From Epichloe hybrida (lineage: Eukaryota; Ascomycota; Sordariomycetes; Hypocreales; Clavicipitaceae): a stretch of DNA of 64,000 nt. The translations under genes and the position numbers were made by a program. This document shows positions 37,960 to 49,299 of the stretch, piece by piece. Under the pieces are notes generated by a model that was not told the DNA's origin, searched no databases, and worked only from the letters and a program-made list of their open reading frames with translations. The stretch lies in the NCBI GenBank assembly GCA_019022495.1, contig JAFEKR010000006.1, forward strand, positions 1,736,001-1,800,000, written 5' to 3'. The first letter of the stretch is position 1. The number at the start of each line of letters is the position of its first letter.

Positions 37960-38012
37960 CAGACCAGACCAGACCAGACCAGACCAGGCCAGACCAGACC
38001 AGACCAGGCCAG
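37960..38012. repeat. CCAGA pentamer tandem repeat
   Basis: Repeated CCAGA units, some as CCAGG, in two blocks. Confidence 0.9.
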
Positions 38013-39879
38013 AGGCTCTACTCCGTCTCCGTACAACAGGGACGTCACCACGATTCGAAACACTTGCACATGCATCTGTCACAATATCACATCACACACA
38101 TAACAACACTTGGTCGACGCGGCACGCAATCCGCAATCCGCAATCCACAGTCCGAAAAAGCTCCGTGCTAAGTAGGGCTGGCAATGACACAATTCTCCTG
38201 CGGCATGGTATGAGGTCAACTGTTATCGCTGAATGTCCATGGATTGTCATACCAGCCAGCCCCGGCCTGGCTTTCCTTCGTCCGCGGTACCACGTGTACC
38301 AGCCTTAGTGTTCTCTCGGCCCTAGAAGAAGGAAAGAAAAGGCAGGAGTTGTGTGACTCGATTTGTCCACCTCATGTGCGGCGCGTCTTGACAAAGTGAC
38401 ATATGTTATGTGTAACAAAAAAATCTTGCCAGACCCAGTCAGTTCCCGCTTGGAATGGCAGTTCTCGATGAAACCATATGAGAAGGATCCCGACCGTGGA
38501 TCCGGTCACGGCGGCGTACCAGGATGCCTGCCAACCATGATAGGGTCGAAATGTCGCAACAACATGGCTGCCTTCTTCCGCCGCCGACAGCACAGCACGA
38601 CACAGCACGACACAGCACAAACATTTAACTTACTCCGTATTACATAACAGTTGACAGAGGCTTGCAGGTGGTGGCGTCTGCTGCGGCGTGGAGCATGGTT
38701 ACGTAATTCGCGTTTGACGTTCGCCACGGTTCGCCACGTTCGAGACCGACCCCTTTTTTGTGGGTCCTTCTCTGGCTGGGTCTGCAGAGTCCGCTTTTTT
38801 ATTTTATTTTTATCTTTGCTTTCACGCCATCTTTTTACGGATCCGTATGTACAGCACATTATTGGCTTCGGCACTGGGAGACTCGCCCGGCCTGCCTTTC
38901 CAGCATACCATGGTTTGGCCTTCCAAAACAGCGGAGACTCATTCAGTACTCCGTATTGACCCAACGATGGAACCTCTGCTTTGCCGAGTGTCTGTTGCGT
39001 GGGCGGATACGAGCAAGGTCCTCCGTACTGAAGAAGTTCCGATCAGATTAGGAAAACCACCATTGACTACTCCGTAGTCCGTAGCTCACCGACCACTGAC
39101 CATGACCATGGGCGTGGACCTCGACTGACGCAGTGACGCAGTGACGCCGTGACGAGGCATTTTCCTCTCAATTCAGCACCGAGATATCCGTTCCTTGGAG
39201 GGGGCAGAAGACGCCGAGCCCACTCAAGCTTGCGGGTCCTGCCGACAACCTGGAAGCTTGGCTGACCTGACAATATCTGGATCCCTAGTATTCCGTACGG
39301 AGTATTATTAGCTTCTCACGCTCTGTTGTTGCGCGTCGCCGCAGGGTCGAGGTGGGTTGACACTTGACAGCCCCACGAACCGTCGATGCCTGCTCGTCCT
39401 TGTATCTATCTATGTAGCCATCTACTCCGTATTCCGGCGGCCAATAGATCTTGATGAACACTAACTCGTGTCCGTGTGCGCGTACACGTACACGCACGCT
39501 CACTGTTAACTCGCGGCTTTCTCTCGCCCCACCAGAAGTTGGATGCCGGCAAACCGCTGCGTTGGTGTCATGAATCCCAAGACGACTCCCACTTTCGAAA
39601 AGGGGGCCCAGAATCACGCACTTCCCACGGTCAGCAATGACCAGACACACGAGACTGTAATTTGGCACCAGCATGTACTGTACCTACCTACCTATCTTTC
39701 AAAACTTGCTGACCGAGTCACCACCTCATTCATGACCGTTTTCATGCCAATAGTGTTGCCCTGTGTCTCGCCCTCCGCCAGTCTTCTGCACTGCGAGGGC
39801 GAAACCCTTTCTTGACTGCATTCTCCGGGTGCTATGTGTAGGAAGAGCCAGCTTTTCGGTTTGACGGTGTGCGTGCGCG

Positions 39880-39881
39880 AG

Positions 39882-39913
<32 letters not shown>

Positions 39914-39915
39914 TG
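39880..39915. repeat. TGCG microsatellite
   Basis: About eight TGCG tetramers, potential Z-DNA-forming alternating purine-pyrimidine sequence. Confidence 0.95.
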
Positions 39916-40157
39916 GCACAGCCGTCATGCAAGCCGGTTGCTGGATGGTTGCATAGATGCAGAAATCAAGATCGGTTCAGGACTCACTCATATTGTTTGC
40001 CTATCGCCCTATAGAATTGACGTGATTATATTACTGGCACGCGAGACGTGCTTTTATGAAATTGATGAAATCTAGAGCTTCGGGCAGGAATAAAAGTCTG
40101 TCAAATAGCCAACGGGAGAGGAATCTATCTAATGCCAATGCTTCAACAGAGTATGCC

Positions 40158-40186
<29 letters not shown>
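40158..40186. repeat. poly-A run of 29
   Basis: Uninterrupted A run in intergenic DNA downstream of the membrane-protein gene. No retroelement sequence is seen before it. Confidence 0.95.
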
Positions 40187-40188
<2 letters not shown>

Positions 40189-40584
40189 CTGAGACTGGAA
40201 AAAACTGGAGACACGAAATTGGGGTATCACTCCGTCATTGACAGAACCGGAAAAGAAAGAGGCCAAAAGCTGCTTCGTAATCTATCCATGTTCCCAGAAC
40301 AAAAGGGTATCAGGCCCCGAAAGAATCAATGGTTACGCAAGATCCAAAAAGGAACACCATCTCACTCAGCTCTTTTCTCCTCAATTCGATTCCCCGTTCT
40401 TGTTTGCACGGCATTGAAGCAAAGAAACGCGGGGTTTCCTGCCTTTTCCCCGTAGTGGTGGCTGCATGCTTTGTGCTTCGTAGCACGAGTCACCTTTTCA
40501 TTTTGAGGGGGCCGAGGAGGGGGGGGGGTTTCTTTGCTCGCAAGGGTGCCTGGACAATTACATGCAACAAGCGCGCAACACCTC

Positions 40585-42714
40585 TCAGCGGAATTGGAGC
40601 CGGACGATGGAAAAGAGCATGTTCTGTAGCACGTGCAGCATAACAGCCACACATGTAGGCAACAGCTCTGGCCACACCGTAAAGTCCAGCTTTCCCTCCA
40701 AACCGACATCAACGTCGAAGCAAAGCTTGATGAGTAGCCGAACCGCCAAACTGGCCACCAGCTCGCACGCCCAAGTCACCGAGGATGCCCGAAAGGTCAG
40801 CTTGAAGTCGTACGGCTCGTCGTCGTGGTCAAATGCAAAGTGTGGATACACGGCTTTGTTTGCACCGTAGTGCAAGACGGCCACGCTGCCCAGAAAGGTC
40901 GCCATGGAAGTGTTCTCGGCGAGGAATCGTATAAAGACATTTCGCGCTTGTATCTTTTGGTATGAGCCGTAGCTGAGGCCGTTGAGGCCTAGGACGGTGA
41001 GAACGCGATGGAAAAAACGCGTCATCATGATGGGAGTCAACACGACCAGAGAGGTGGATGAGAGGATTTGAAGAATTATAAATTGTGTTGGTGAGCGGAG
41101 CCGAGCGTATAAAGCGCGGACGTAGGTCTGGTAGGTCAGCATAAAGTAACTGTTGTACACGTGTTAGCTGAGCCACTTCCATCTTTTCGTGATCGACACG
41201 TCCAGCCATGGGATGGCGATGTCGGGAATTGAGGCCCTTGATAGTGGCATAAAACGGGAGCGCTCTCTAGAAAAGACGTACAGCTTAAAGACCCAACTCA
41301 ACGGGTAGCTTCCGACTCGCTCGCCCTCTCGAATACCCAGGACCCAGCCTGTCACAGCATCCAGCAAATGCACCGTTGCCACCCATCCGTACACGTACAC
41401 GACCGTTTCCAAGTTGCCGTGGGGCAGCGTGCGCAGGTATAGCTCGGCGTATGCCTCCCCAATGACATAGACCATGAGGCCGACAACCAGGGCAACGCAG
41501 AACCACAAAAACCGTACAAAACTAGCTGGTAGCCACAGCCGTCTCATGGCCACTCTTTGGCCACGGGGCGGCGGGTTTACATGGAGCATGTCGCCTTCCG
41601 CATCCGCACAGGGGTGATTATTGCGCCTACGCCTGTCCCGCCTGGCGGGTAGGGTTTCAGGTTCGCCGGTCCACCATGAGGTGGTAAAGATTCGTTGCGT
41701 CTCAGATAACGAGTGCCGAAGGCTAATGTGTCTTTCATTTGTCATGAGAATGAGAAAAGCGACAGCCACAGGCGTGGCCATGATGATGAAGGTCCACGAG
41801 ATCCAAGACGTGTTGTGAATGGTGAGAAACCGGGTCTCGGGGAAATAATAAATGGGGATAGGAACAGCAATTGACAAGATGGCGATGAGGAACACGGTGA
41901 GCGGGAACCCTAATGACTGCGGCCACCAGTTGAGACTATACAAGTTGAAGACTTTGGTTATCCATATCAAGGCTGTGAGATTGTAAAAGCCATAGTAAAC
42001 AAACAGGAAGAACCAAAAGTTGACTTGTACGCGCGCTTCACCACGACCTGGGGTTTTATGGTGATCTCCAGGTTCTTCCGAGGGATCATGGTTGGGCCCA
42101 TCGTCATTTCCGGGCAGAGGATATTGAGGGAAGGGTATGGCACACCATGCAACGGCCTGCAGTCCTTGCGATTAGCACAAATATACGGAGCAGATGGCGC
42201 AATATCGATGGCAGACGCCAGCAATCTAGAGAAAGGTTGGCGGTGACCTGCGATGACGGCGTACAGCAAAAGAGAAAGAGCAAGACAAGGAACCAAGCAG
42301 ACGTACCAAAACAGCTGGCAGAAACACCAACAGCCCATATCTGCTCCACCACCTGTCCACCATCCTCTTTACTGCAGTCTGTTTCGGATGCACCCACAGA
42401 TCCATGATCCATCTTTGCCAGATTCTCTGACCAACCCAAGCATCTTCGTCGTCGTCTTCGTCGTCTATGGCGTCGTTACCGTCGTCGTTGGATAGTTGAG
42501 AGGCCACCAGAGCCCCGTATCCAACATGCACGCTGCCTCTTCCATCTCCCGTCGAGGAGGAAAAGCGGTCTGATAGCAGGCCGAGCTGGCTGGACCTGCG
42601 ACGGGACGAACCCGGTCGCGGAGGGACAGCACGGAAACGTCCCAACAATGGGGCGGAGTCGTTGGGTCGAACGCGAGACTCTGTGCCTTGGGTAAACTGG
42701 AAGAAGCTGGGCAT
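40585..42714 (-). CDS. uncharacterised polytopic membrane protein
   Basis: Three exons: 42307-42714, 41282-42156 and 40585-41149. The introns are 150 bp (GTACGT...CTGCAG, phase 0) and 132 bp (GTACGT...CAACAG, phase 2). All phases close, giving 615 aa. Without the second intron, the frame runs into a stop after KRWKWLS. Splicing at GTACGT instead gives WVFKLYFMLTYQTYVRALYARLRSP. The N-terminus is cytosolic-looking: PLLGRFRAVP, Ser/Arg-rich, then an acidic patch DDEDDDED. About eight hydrophobic segments follow, for example LLVFLPAVL-AVAWCAIPFPQYPL, FWFFLFVYYGFYNL, FPLTVFLIAILSIAVPIPIYYF and FVRFLWFCVALVVGLMVYVIG. The architecture matches an uncharacterised fungal family I recall by its CAIPFPQYPLPG motif. 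No transport or catalytic motif is visible. Confidence 0.85.
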
Positions 42715-43473
42715 TTGAGCGACGGGCTTCTTGTGGCCGGGATCGCGTGCCGGAAGTTGATGCGGGAGCCAAAGCTCCCTGCCCGGCGTAAGGTAAGGAG
42801 TCAGGAGACGAGCGATGAAATCAGTGCAGGCCAGCTGTTGCTATAGTCGTTTAAGGAGTACTTGGGGACATAGTATCGTGAAAATTTGGCCTGCTTCGAG
42901 GCGTTCAATGTTGGGTTCCAGGTGTGTGTGTGTGTGTGTGTGTGATAAATCGCGGCCGGAATGCTCCTGCATGAAATCAACCCGTCGGCAGGCACGGCAG
43001 GGAGAGAAGGAGCGTGGCAGCTGCAGCTTCCGTGACGCGCGCGACTGGCGCCCCTCGGTCAGTGGAGTGGAGCCCATAAAGGCACCGGGTGACGGCAATT
43101 GTGGATCGCACACTCCGTAGACGGGTCTTGTGACATTCATGACATTTTGGTCTTGGTCAAGGGGAATCTCGGGGAGGAGGGGGGGGGTTTTTTCTGTCTT
43201 CGTTTCCTGTCGCAGACACCATGCACTTCACTTGTACATGCAATATTGAACGTGGAGTTACACATGTTTAACCTTCCGCTGTTTGAGATGTTCCGCACCT
43301 CGCATCGCAGTTCTTAGTATGATACATGAAGTCCTTGGCAGGGACTTTGCTTTCGCTTTTCATCACGTCATCCCGCCATTCAGTATGAGTTGACTCGCGC
43401 ACCGCTTCGCCGCTCCGTCACAGCACGACATGAAGTGCTTCGAATGCACCAATCCCCAAGCAATAAACGCCTC
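42715..43473. other. intergenic region
   Basis: Upstream of the membrane-protein gene and downstream of PEX2 (both minus). Holds a GT dinucleotide microsatellite (42922-42944). Nothing else seen. Confidence 0.5.
42922..42944. repeat. GT dinucleotide microsatellite
   Basis: About eleven GT units. Confidence 0.95.
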
Positions 43474-44898
43474 TCAGTCGCCTCCATCTGATCCAAGATC
43501 AGAACCAAGATCAGAACCCTCATCCACTATATCAGAGCCTTCATCACACCCATCGTCATAATCCTCAGCCGAGTTCTCCGCAGACATTTCCTCGGGCTCG
43601 GCATTTTCACGGCCAAGTAATTCCTCTGCCAAGATACCGCCAGTGATGTCGTCTGTGAATGCGACGGTCTTGGTAGAGATAGGCTTGCAGGTGGGCGAGG
43701 CTGGCTCCAGAACATCTCCGCTCCATGGCTTGCATTCATTAACATGCTCGCCACAGCGCAGACATGTCCAGCCTTCGCCTTCTTCGCGTTCGAGTCGTGT
43801 GGCCAGACATACGAAGCAATAGATGCAACCACAGGGAATCGTCTCGTATGGGTTTGTGACGTCGGTTTGCGCAGAGCCAATGACGCCACTAGAAGCAGCG
43901 GCAGCCATAATCTCCGTCTCACTCGTAGCCGAATCATTCTGATCTTGGTAGCAAATGGCACAGGTTCGTTCTGGGAGAAAGCCGTACTCGCCACTGGCTG
44001 ACTTTTCCCCTTGTCCGTTCGTATTGATGATCTCTTTCGTCTTCCTCCATGTTTTGCTCAGCCAGCGTCGCCATTTGTTGATTCCGATTAATGGCAGAAC
44101 AAACAGTAAAAACTCGGTGAAAGCATGCCAGACGAGCTGCCGGTTGAGATACTCGAATGAAACCTCCCGGCTCACCTGGCTTGTCGGAGGAGCAAGCCGC
44201 ATCCTCAGGATTCTGTCCAGCAGTGTTCTGTAGCGACCATGCAGGAGGAAGCCCAAGAAAGAGGCCAAGGCTGCAGTTGAGTGCATGGTCGTGAGACGCG
44301 ATGTCCAGCGAGAAAGATTTCGAATGCGAGGACTCGGCTGGCCATGGCCATCGTCCTGTTCCAGCAGCCAATCCTCCCACCTCGTCCAGGCGTACTTCCC
44401 AAACACGGTTACTAAGCCGTACATTGACTTTTGTAGCCTGGATGGTGGTGATAAGACGGGCCCTGGTTGTCTCGCATCGGTGTATTTGAGATTTTGTAGC
44501 GCAGCACCATATGTAGCATCGTGATCCCATACAGTGAGCTTGAAAAGAACGGCTCTCAGTGCCAGCATAATCTCGGCGGACCAGTCGTCTTGTAGGTGCC
44601 CTCCAGCAAAGTACTTTAGGGCATCGCCCACCTGACCCCTCAGGAGATGGACGAGTTCTTCATCAAGGAGTTCGGCGTCCACCTGCGCCACTCTGAATGC
44701 AGGCCGTGTGCCCTCCCGCGAGGACATGGCATCCCATGCCGGAGAGAGTCTGTTGAACGGGAATGGCAGGCGTCGAAGCTGGAAGCCGGCACGAGGGGCC
44801 TCTCGCTGCGCAGCCAGTCTTGCTGCGGCTTCGACTTCGCGTGCCTGGCGCCGCGCTGCAACGCGATGCTGCGCTTGAATGAAGCTCGAATCTGTCAT
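43474..44898 (-). CDS. PEX2: peroxin-2, RING-finger subunit of the peroxisomal ubiquitin ligase
   Basis: PEX2 is a peroxisomal membrane protein which, with PEX10 and PEX12, forms the E3 complex that ubiquitinates PEX5 for receptor recycling. A single exon gives 474 aa from the ATG at 44898 (MTDSSFIQAQHRVAARRQ). The frame is open to 45180, but that extension contains an Asn-Arg run from a GGTTGC hexamer repeat and looks like 5' UTR. Family features are FNRLSPAWDAMSSREGTRPAFRV, QVDAELLDEELVHLLRGQ, KYFAGGHLQDDWSAE and WDHDATYGAALQNLKYTDAR. Hydrophobic helices follow (LTTMHSTAALASFLGFLLHG, FTEFLLFVLPLIG). The C-terminal RING reads CAICYQ...IPCGCIYCFVCLA...WTCLRCGE; the usual His position is Cys, as I recall for fungal PEX2. 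The tail is acidic. Confidence 0.93.
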   Translation of the reverse strand: MTDSSFIQAQHRVAARRQAREVEAAARLAAQREAPRAGFQLRRLPFPFNRLSPAWDAMSSREGTRPAFRVAQVDAELLDEELVHLLRGQVGDALKYFAGGHLQDDWSAEIMLALRAVLFKLTVWDHDATYGAALQNLKYTDARQPGPVLSPPSRLQKSMYGLVTVFGKYAWTRWEDWLLEQDDGHGQPSPRIRNLSRWTSRLTTMHSTAALASFLGFLLHGRYRTLLDRILRMRLAPPTSQVSREVSFEYLNRQLVWHAFTEFLLFVLPLIGINKWRRWLSKTWRKTKEIINTNGQGEKSASGEYGFLPERTCAICYQDQNDSATSETEIMAAAASSGVIGSAQTDVTNPYETIPCGCIYCFVCLATRLEREEGEGWTCLRCGEHVNECKPWSGDVLEPASPTCKPISTKTVAFTDDITGGILAEELLGRENAEPEEMSAENSAEDYDDGCDEGSDIVDEGSDLGSDLGSDGGD

Positions 44899-45593
44899 CG
44901 GCAGAGCATCGGACAAATCGTTGATGTAGGTCCGATGGAGATGGGAGGTGAATGGGTCGAGGCGAGGTTGGGAGAATGCAAATGGCAGCGGGTTGCGGTT
45001 GCGGTTGCGGTTGCGGTTGTGCCCCACTGCCGAGGCCTGTGTCTGTGGAAATGTCCGGTTGTTCCCGCGGGCAAACAGCAACGCGCAAGCTGGTAGGGAT
45101 GCGAAGCTCTGAGCCAATGGCGGACCCGACATGCATTGCATGGATGATGGGACACCTGACGGCTTCCCCCCATCGAGCAACTAATAAACGCGCAGCAGTG
45201 CGGATTATCCCGTGATGTATCGGATGCGCAGTAATCCGTCCGTAGTAATAACCTTACTTAGTAAGATAACTAAGTCCTTAACTAGAAGGGCTAAAAATAT
45301 GTCATATTCCTAACAGCTTCAAGGCTGCTTCAAGGTAACTTTATAAAGAACATGACGTGCCAAAGGTACCTCTTCTGTTTTAGGCCCCGTCGCTACTGCG
45401 CATTTGATTTGTTTACTGCTGCGCGTTCAGCCACTCTTTCCATCTGCGCCAACCCTGTCGTCATCAACGTGCTATCAAGGTTCGTTCGTCACAGTCTCGG
45501 CCCGCTTCATCAGAGAAGCCTTTTACAACCCACTACGGACTACACCTGTTGCCTTTCGAGAAAAAAAAAAAAAAAAAAAAACCCCTCCGTACA
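44899..45593. promoter_or_regulatory. divergent intergenic region between PEX2 and a plus-strand gene
   Basis: About 695 bp carrying both start regions. It contains a GGTTGC hexamer repeat (44991-45018), a direct repeat GCTTCAAGG x2 near 45320, and a run of about 21 A (45561-45581) ending 12 bases before the plus-strand start codon. No specific transcription-factor site is claimed. Confidence 0.4.
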
Positions 45594-46394
45594 ATGTCTT
45601 CATCCCAGCGTCGCGGTCCTTCATTGCCACTGCGGGCGGAAGGGCCCTTACCAGTTGATGGGTCCTGGCGAATGGTGGAAGGTGAACACGACAGCTTCGA
45701 CACGACGATTTTACCATCCACGGGCGACGAGGCAGATGACGGACCTGTTCCTCTTCCCAGCCGTCAGCCTTCCTCTGCCTTCCCATCACAGCTCTCCTCG
45801 CAAGGGAACATGAGCCCAGGGTCGTCGGGGTTCGGATCTCAAGATAGCATCCGGGATTTTGTCAAGTATCAAGATGACGATCAAGTGATCCTGCGAGAAC
45901 CTTTTCGACCAAGCGTCATCTCGACAGCCAGCTCTGAGCAGCAAAGAGGATATCGCACCCCGGATCCACAGTTCAAGATGCCCTCGATGCACATGGACGA
46001 CTCAAGGCGAAGCAGCGGGAACAGCTCCAGGACCATCAAGCCCTTTGACATGGGTACGAGCCACGAGGGTGAGGACGAAGGATACTCTGGTAGGAGACGT
46101 GACGGGCCATCCAACGGAGGTCCTGTGGAGAGAAGAAGTCGCCGACGAACGTCATCGTCTGACCATGGCTCCCCCGATCAGAGAATAGCTGACGGTGGTC
46201 ATGGTTCGAATACCCTGGGGGCGCTGGGCAGCAACATCGCAGCACTGCTACCGTCTGCGGTGCTTAGAATCCTAGTCTGGGCAGGCGAGATCGCCATCAT
46301 CGCCTTGGGTTTGGCCAAATGCCCTCTGGGGCTGCTCCTCGCCGCATGTCTTATTTTTGGTGGCGCCATCATCGTACAAAACATGGCTACATGA
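45594..46394 (+). CDS. small C-terminally membrane-anchored protein, unknown
   Basis: A single exon of 266 aa starting MSSSQRRGPSLPLR; the longer frame from 45549 would begin with a poly-Lys artefact of the A run. Residues 1-205 are hydrophilic, Ser/Arg/Asp-rich and probably disordered, with many potential phosphosites and a basic cluster VERRSRRRTSSS. The last 50 residues hold two closely spaced hydrophobic stretches (AVLRILVWAGEIAIIALGLAKCPLGLLLAACLIFGG in part), ending IIVQNMAT. This is consistent with a tail-inserted membrane protein. It is divergently arranged with PEX2. I do not recognise the family, and no function is proposed. Confidence 0.75.
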   Translation: MSSSQRRGPSLPLRAEGPLPVDGSWRMVEGEHDSFDTTILPSTGDEADDGPVPLPSRQPSSAFPSQLSSQGNMSPGSSGFGSQDSIRDFVKYQDDDQVILREPFRPSVISTASSEQQRGYRTPDPQFKMPSMHMDDSRRSSGNSSRTIKPFDMGTSHEGEDEGYSGRRRDGPSNGGPVERRSRRRTSSSDHGSPDQRIADGGHGSNTLGALGSNIAALLPSAVLRILVWAGEIAIIALGLAKCPLGLLLAACLIFGGAIIVQNMAT

Positions 46395-47163
46395 TCCATA
46401 ACGCTCGGCCATATCACCCATCTGTCGCCTCCCAGGAACGTGTCGCTGCTCAACATGCCCTTCTGTCCGCCCAAAGGGTGCCGTTAACTTTGGCAATCCC
46501 AACGCTAGCGAATAATGTAACCGAAGTCATAACAGATAATTAGATTCTTAATAGGGGTTCCGGGCCACATGCTGGCAACATCCTCGGTGACAGGCCACAT
46601 CCTTAGGACTTGTCAATTCTAGCACGTAACACCTATAGCCCGACTTGGTGACTTGTTGCATTTTGTTCCTCGCCAAGATGGAATCAAAACATCACTTGTT
46701 GACTAGTCTTTGGCTCATACTATGCTAAGTAGACCACTGTGTCAATACACTCATATCCAGAACAACTATGCACATGCTCTGTCATTCAGTAACCTATGCT
46801 AAACATCCAATCCGCCATCGATAAAACAAATGGGTATTGAAATAACAGATGGATAAAACAAGAAATTCCTGACGAGACAACAGTTGCCCCTGCAACATGT
46901 CGTGGCCATTAAATGGCACATCTCCAAGGAGTAAAAGACGGGTAAATCAAAATAAAATGAAGAGGCTTTGCTCTTCAACGCCTTGTTCCTTCCTTCCATT
47001 CCATGATATCCAGCCAGTAAATGTCCCATAATACCAGCAGGTTCTATTTCTTAAGACACCCAGAAACGCCGATGCGATGCTTTTATGCTTATTGTGAGAA
47101 GGATTTAAATAGCCATTTCATTCGTCATGGTTGCCGCAACATCAGGACATGATGAGTGAGCGT
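46395..47163. other. convergent intergenic region
   Basis: Between the 3' ends of the tail-anchored protein gene and the RING ligase. AT-rich; presumably 3' UTRs. No gene seen. Confidence 0.5.
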
Positions 47164-49291
47164 TCAGTTGAAGCCCGGAAATACCTTCGAAATCGCTTGC
47201 CTCCCTGTAGTGGATGAAATGAGCCACTCTGAGAATACATGTATGTGCTATTGTTGTTGCTTTGCGCAAAGGATGATACAAGTTGTGACTCACATTTAGG
47301 ACGAGATCGATCAGGATCGTCAAACGGAGCGTTGTTGTCCGCAATCTGTCGCATACGTTCTCGTGCAAAAGAGGAAGGGCTGCCACGCCTATTTGGCGCT
47401 GTCGGATTTATATCAAGCTCGGCATCTTCTGGCTGCGTTGGAAGTACTCTCAGTGCCCGGGGCTTGGACTTTCGGGGTCGCGCTTTGGCGGATGGCACTG
47501 GCGCCAGGTCTGCAGAGTCTGGCGTCGCCAAACATGCCGATCGATTGGGAGACGAAGATGAGTGATTGCCATGGTCAATTCCAGTCGCCTTTGGACTTCC
47601 AACAACATCTGGGTCCTTCTTGGGAGCCGTCAGCATCTTCATTGGGATGTTGTCTGACTGAGTCGACGGTGGGCTGCCTGAATGCGATGAGCCAAATAAC
47701 TTCCTTCCCCATGTCTTCAGCTTTGTGTCTCCATATTCGATAGAAAAGTCCTCCAGGTCCACTCGTTCTCGTAATCGTCTCAATGCTCGTTCTCGGCGCA
47801 CCATTCCATTTGTGATCTTGGGACTGTACCCTCTCGGCAACATGCAGTTCTTGCATGTCGGGCATAATGAGCTGTTCTGGATGAGGAATTCGTCGATGCA
47901 CTCGGTATGGAAGATGTGTCCGCAAGGTAATTCGCGAATAATGGTAACTCGATGTTCAAAGCTGGCCAGGCATATATGGCAATTTGGCTGAAAATTGGTG
48001 GCGGTGGTCTCGCCGACGCCCATGAGTGTCGACCGCTTGCTTCGGACACTGCGGACACTAGGGGCGGTCGGTACCATTGCATCAGATGACGCGTTGCTGC
48101 TTTCGCGACGTCTCTTTCGTCGTGTCTTTTTGGTGCCTGTTGACGGCGTTGTGTGCGTGCGCTGACTTGCCGGCATGTCCAGCAAATCTGGCTCCGCGTT
48201 GTACGTGAACAGTGGGAACCGTGTGACATGCGAGGCAGGGACCGTCACACGCTTGATTCCCATTGCCTCAAGATCGACTTCGCCGGTCTGGACCCGTCGT
48301 TTCAAAGATTTCCGATTTCGCCGTTGAATGAAGTTCATGATAAGGGAAACAACGAGTATGACGAATAGCAGCGCACCGATGACGATCAGGATGAATGCCC
48401 ACGTAGCCGGTGGATTAGAGGGCTTGTCCAATGTGAGTTTGGTCCATAGTCGCAGATATGTTGTCCAATGAATGTTGTACAATCGCCTGATTTCTTCGCC
48501 ATGCGGGACTTGAGTGATGGCGCCCGAATACAAGCTAAGTTGCTTAATGATCTTTTGGCCTTCTCGGCCCGGTATCGCGAAAATAGGGAAGTGATGGTTC
48601 GATCGCCAGGCGCCTCCGTCGCCGAGATTCCATACTGGTGAGTCACCTTCTTGTGGTTTGTTGGTGGAGTTGTTGGGTTTGTAGAAGATGAAGGCTTTGA
48701 CAGGTCCTTGTAGAGCAGAGTTGAGATATGCCTGCGTGCAGTCGCTGCTGAACCATGGCGCAATAGCGATTAGGTTGAAATTTGCCGGTGGCAAATCCCT
48801 TCTCCGGGTGACATTTCGCGGAATCGAATCATATTGTTGCACGTCGCAGGATGGAACGGATGTGACGTCGGGAACGAAGAGGAGACCCTGGATCGAACTG
48901 TCGTAAACGCCGGTGTTCCCGGTCGACAAGGTCGTTAGATTTTTGTCGATGGTTTGTTCATACGCCAGTTGGCTCTGTCCAAGACATGATTGTCAGCATT
49001 GCGGCTGACGGCGTTACACGACACAATATGGCTGTGTTAGAAAAGGGATACATACCGTCTGCTGGGAGAGATTCTTGGATATCGTTGATGCGATAGTTCC
49101 CTCGCCATTCCAACCCGGATTGCTGAACAAGAAGCTGTGTGATAGTCAGCTACGATGGTCACTTCCAGATCGGTGCGAATGATGCTGCTGGAAGACTAGA
49201 AAGTTGTTTTGAACTTGCAAAAAGCGTGGGGGCAAGTGTGTGTTAAGAATGGCAATAAAAGCATACACGTTGTTTTGAAGATCTGTGAGCG
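47164..49291 (-). CDS. PA-TM-RING-type E3 ubiquitin ligase (5' end unresolved)
   Basis: Membrane ubiquitin ligase with a lumenal PA-like domain and a cytosolic RING-H2. The exons deduced are 49267-49291 (provisional), 49056-49134, 47294-48974 and 47164-47204. The introns carry GTATGC, GTATGT and GTGAGT donors, and all phases close. The N-terminal lumenal part reads LTDLQNNVFLFSNPGWNGEG, then TIASTISKNLS, QGLLFVPDV and FPIFAIPGREGQ. One transmembrane helix (WAFILIVIGALLFVILVVSLIM) is followed by basic residues. The RING-H2 is CHICLASFEHR...CGHIFHTECIDEFL...CPTCK. A disordered tail ends DDPDRSRPKWRQAISKVFPGFN after the last splice. A signal peptide is expected upstream of LTDLQNN but could not be placed; the first exon should lie between 49292 and 49680. 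Confidence 0.85.
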
Positions 49292-49299
49292 CTGAATCA

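Larger units (their letters stand above)
37134..40584. other. 3.4-kb intergenic region rich in minisatellites
   Basis: No supported gene. Contains CAGGCA, AGGAGGC, ACCACCTGCG and AGACC repeats (37416-38012), six TACTCCGTA/TACGGAGTA motifs (37812, 38631, 38947, 39068, 39296, 39423), one TACGGATCCGTA palindrome (38836-38847), a TGCG microsatellite and a 29-base A run. Confidence 0.5.

Noticed and set aside
40158..40186. Poly-A run considered as the tail of a retroposed element
   Set aside because: No ORF, promoter box or target-site duplication found upstream; simple homopolymer.
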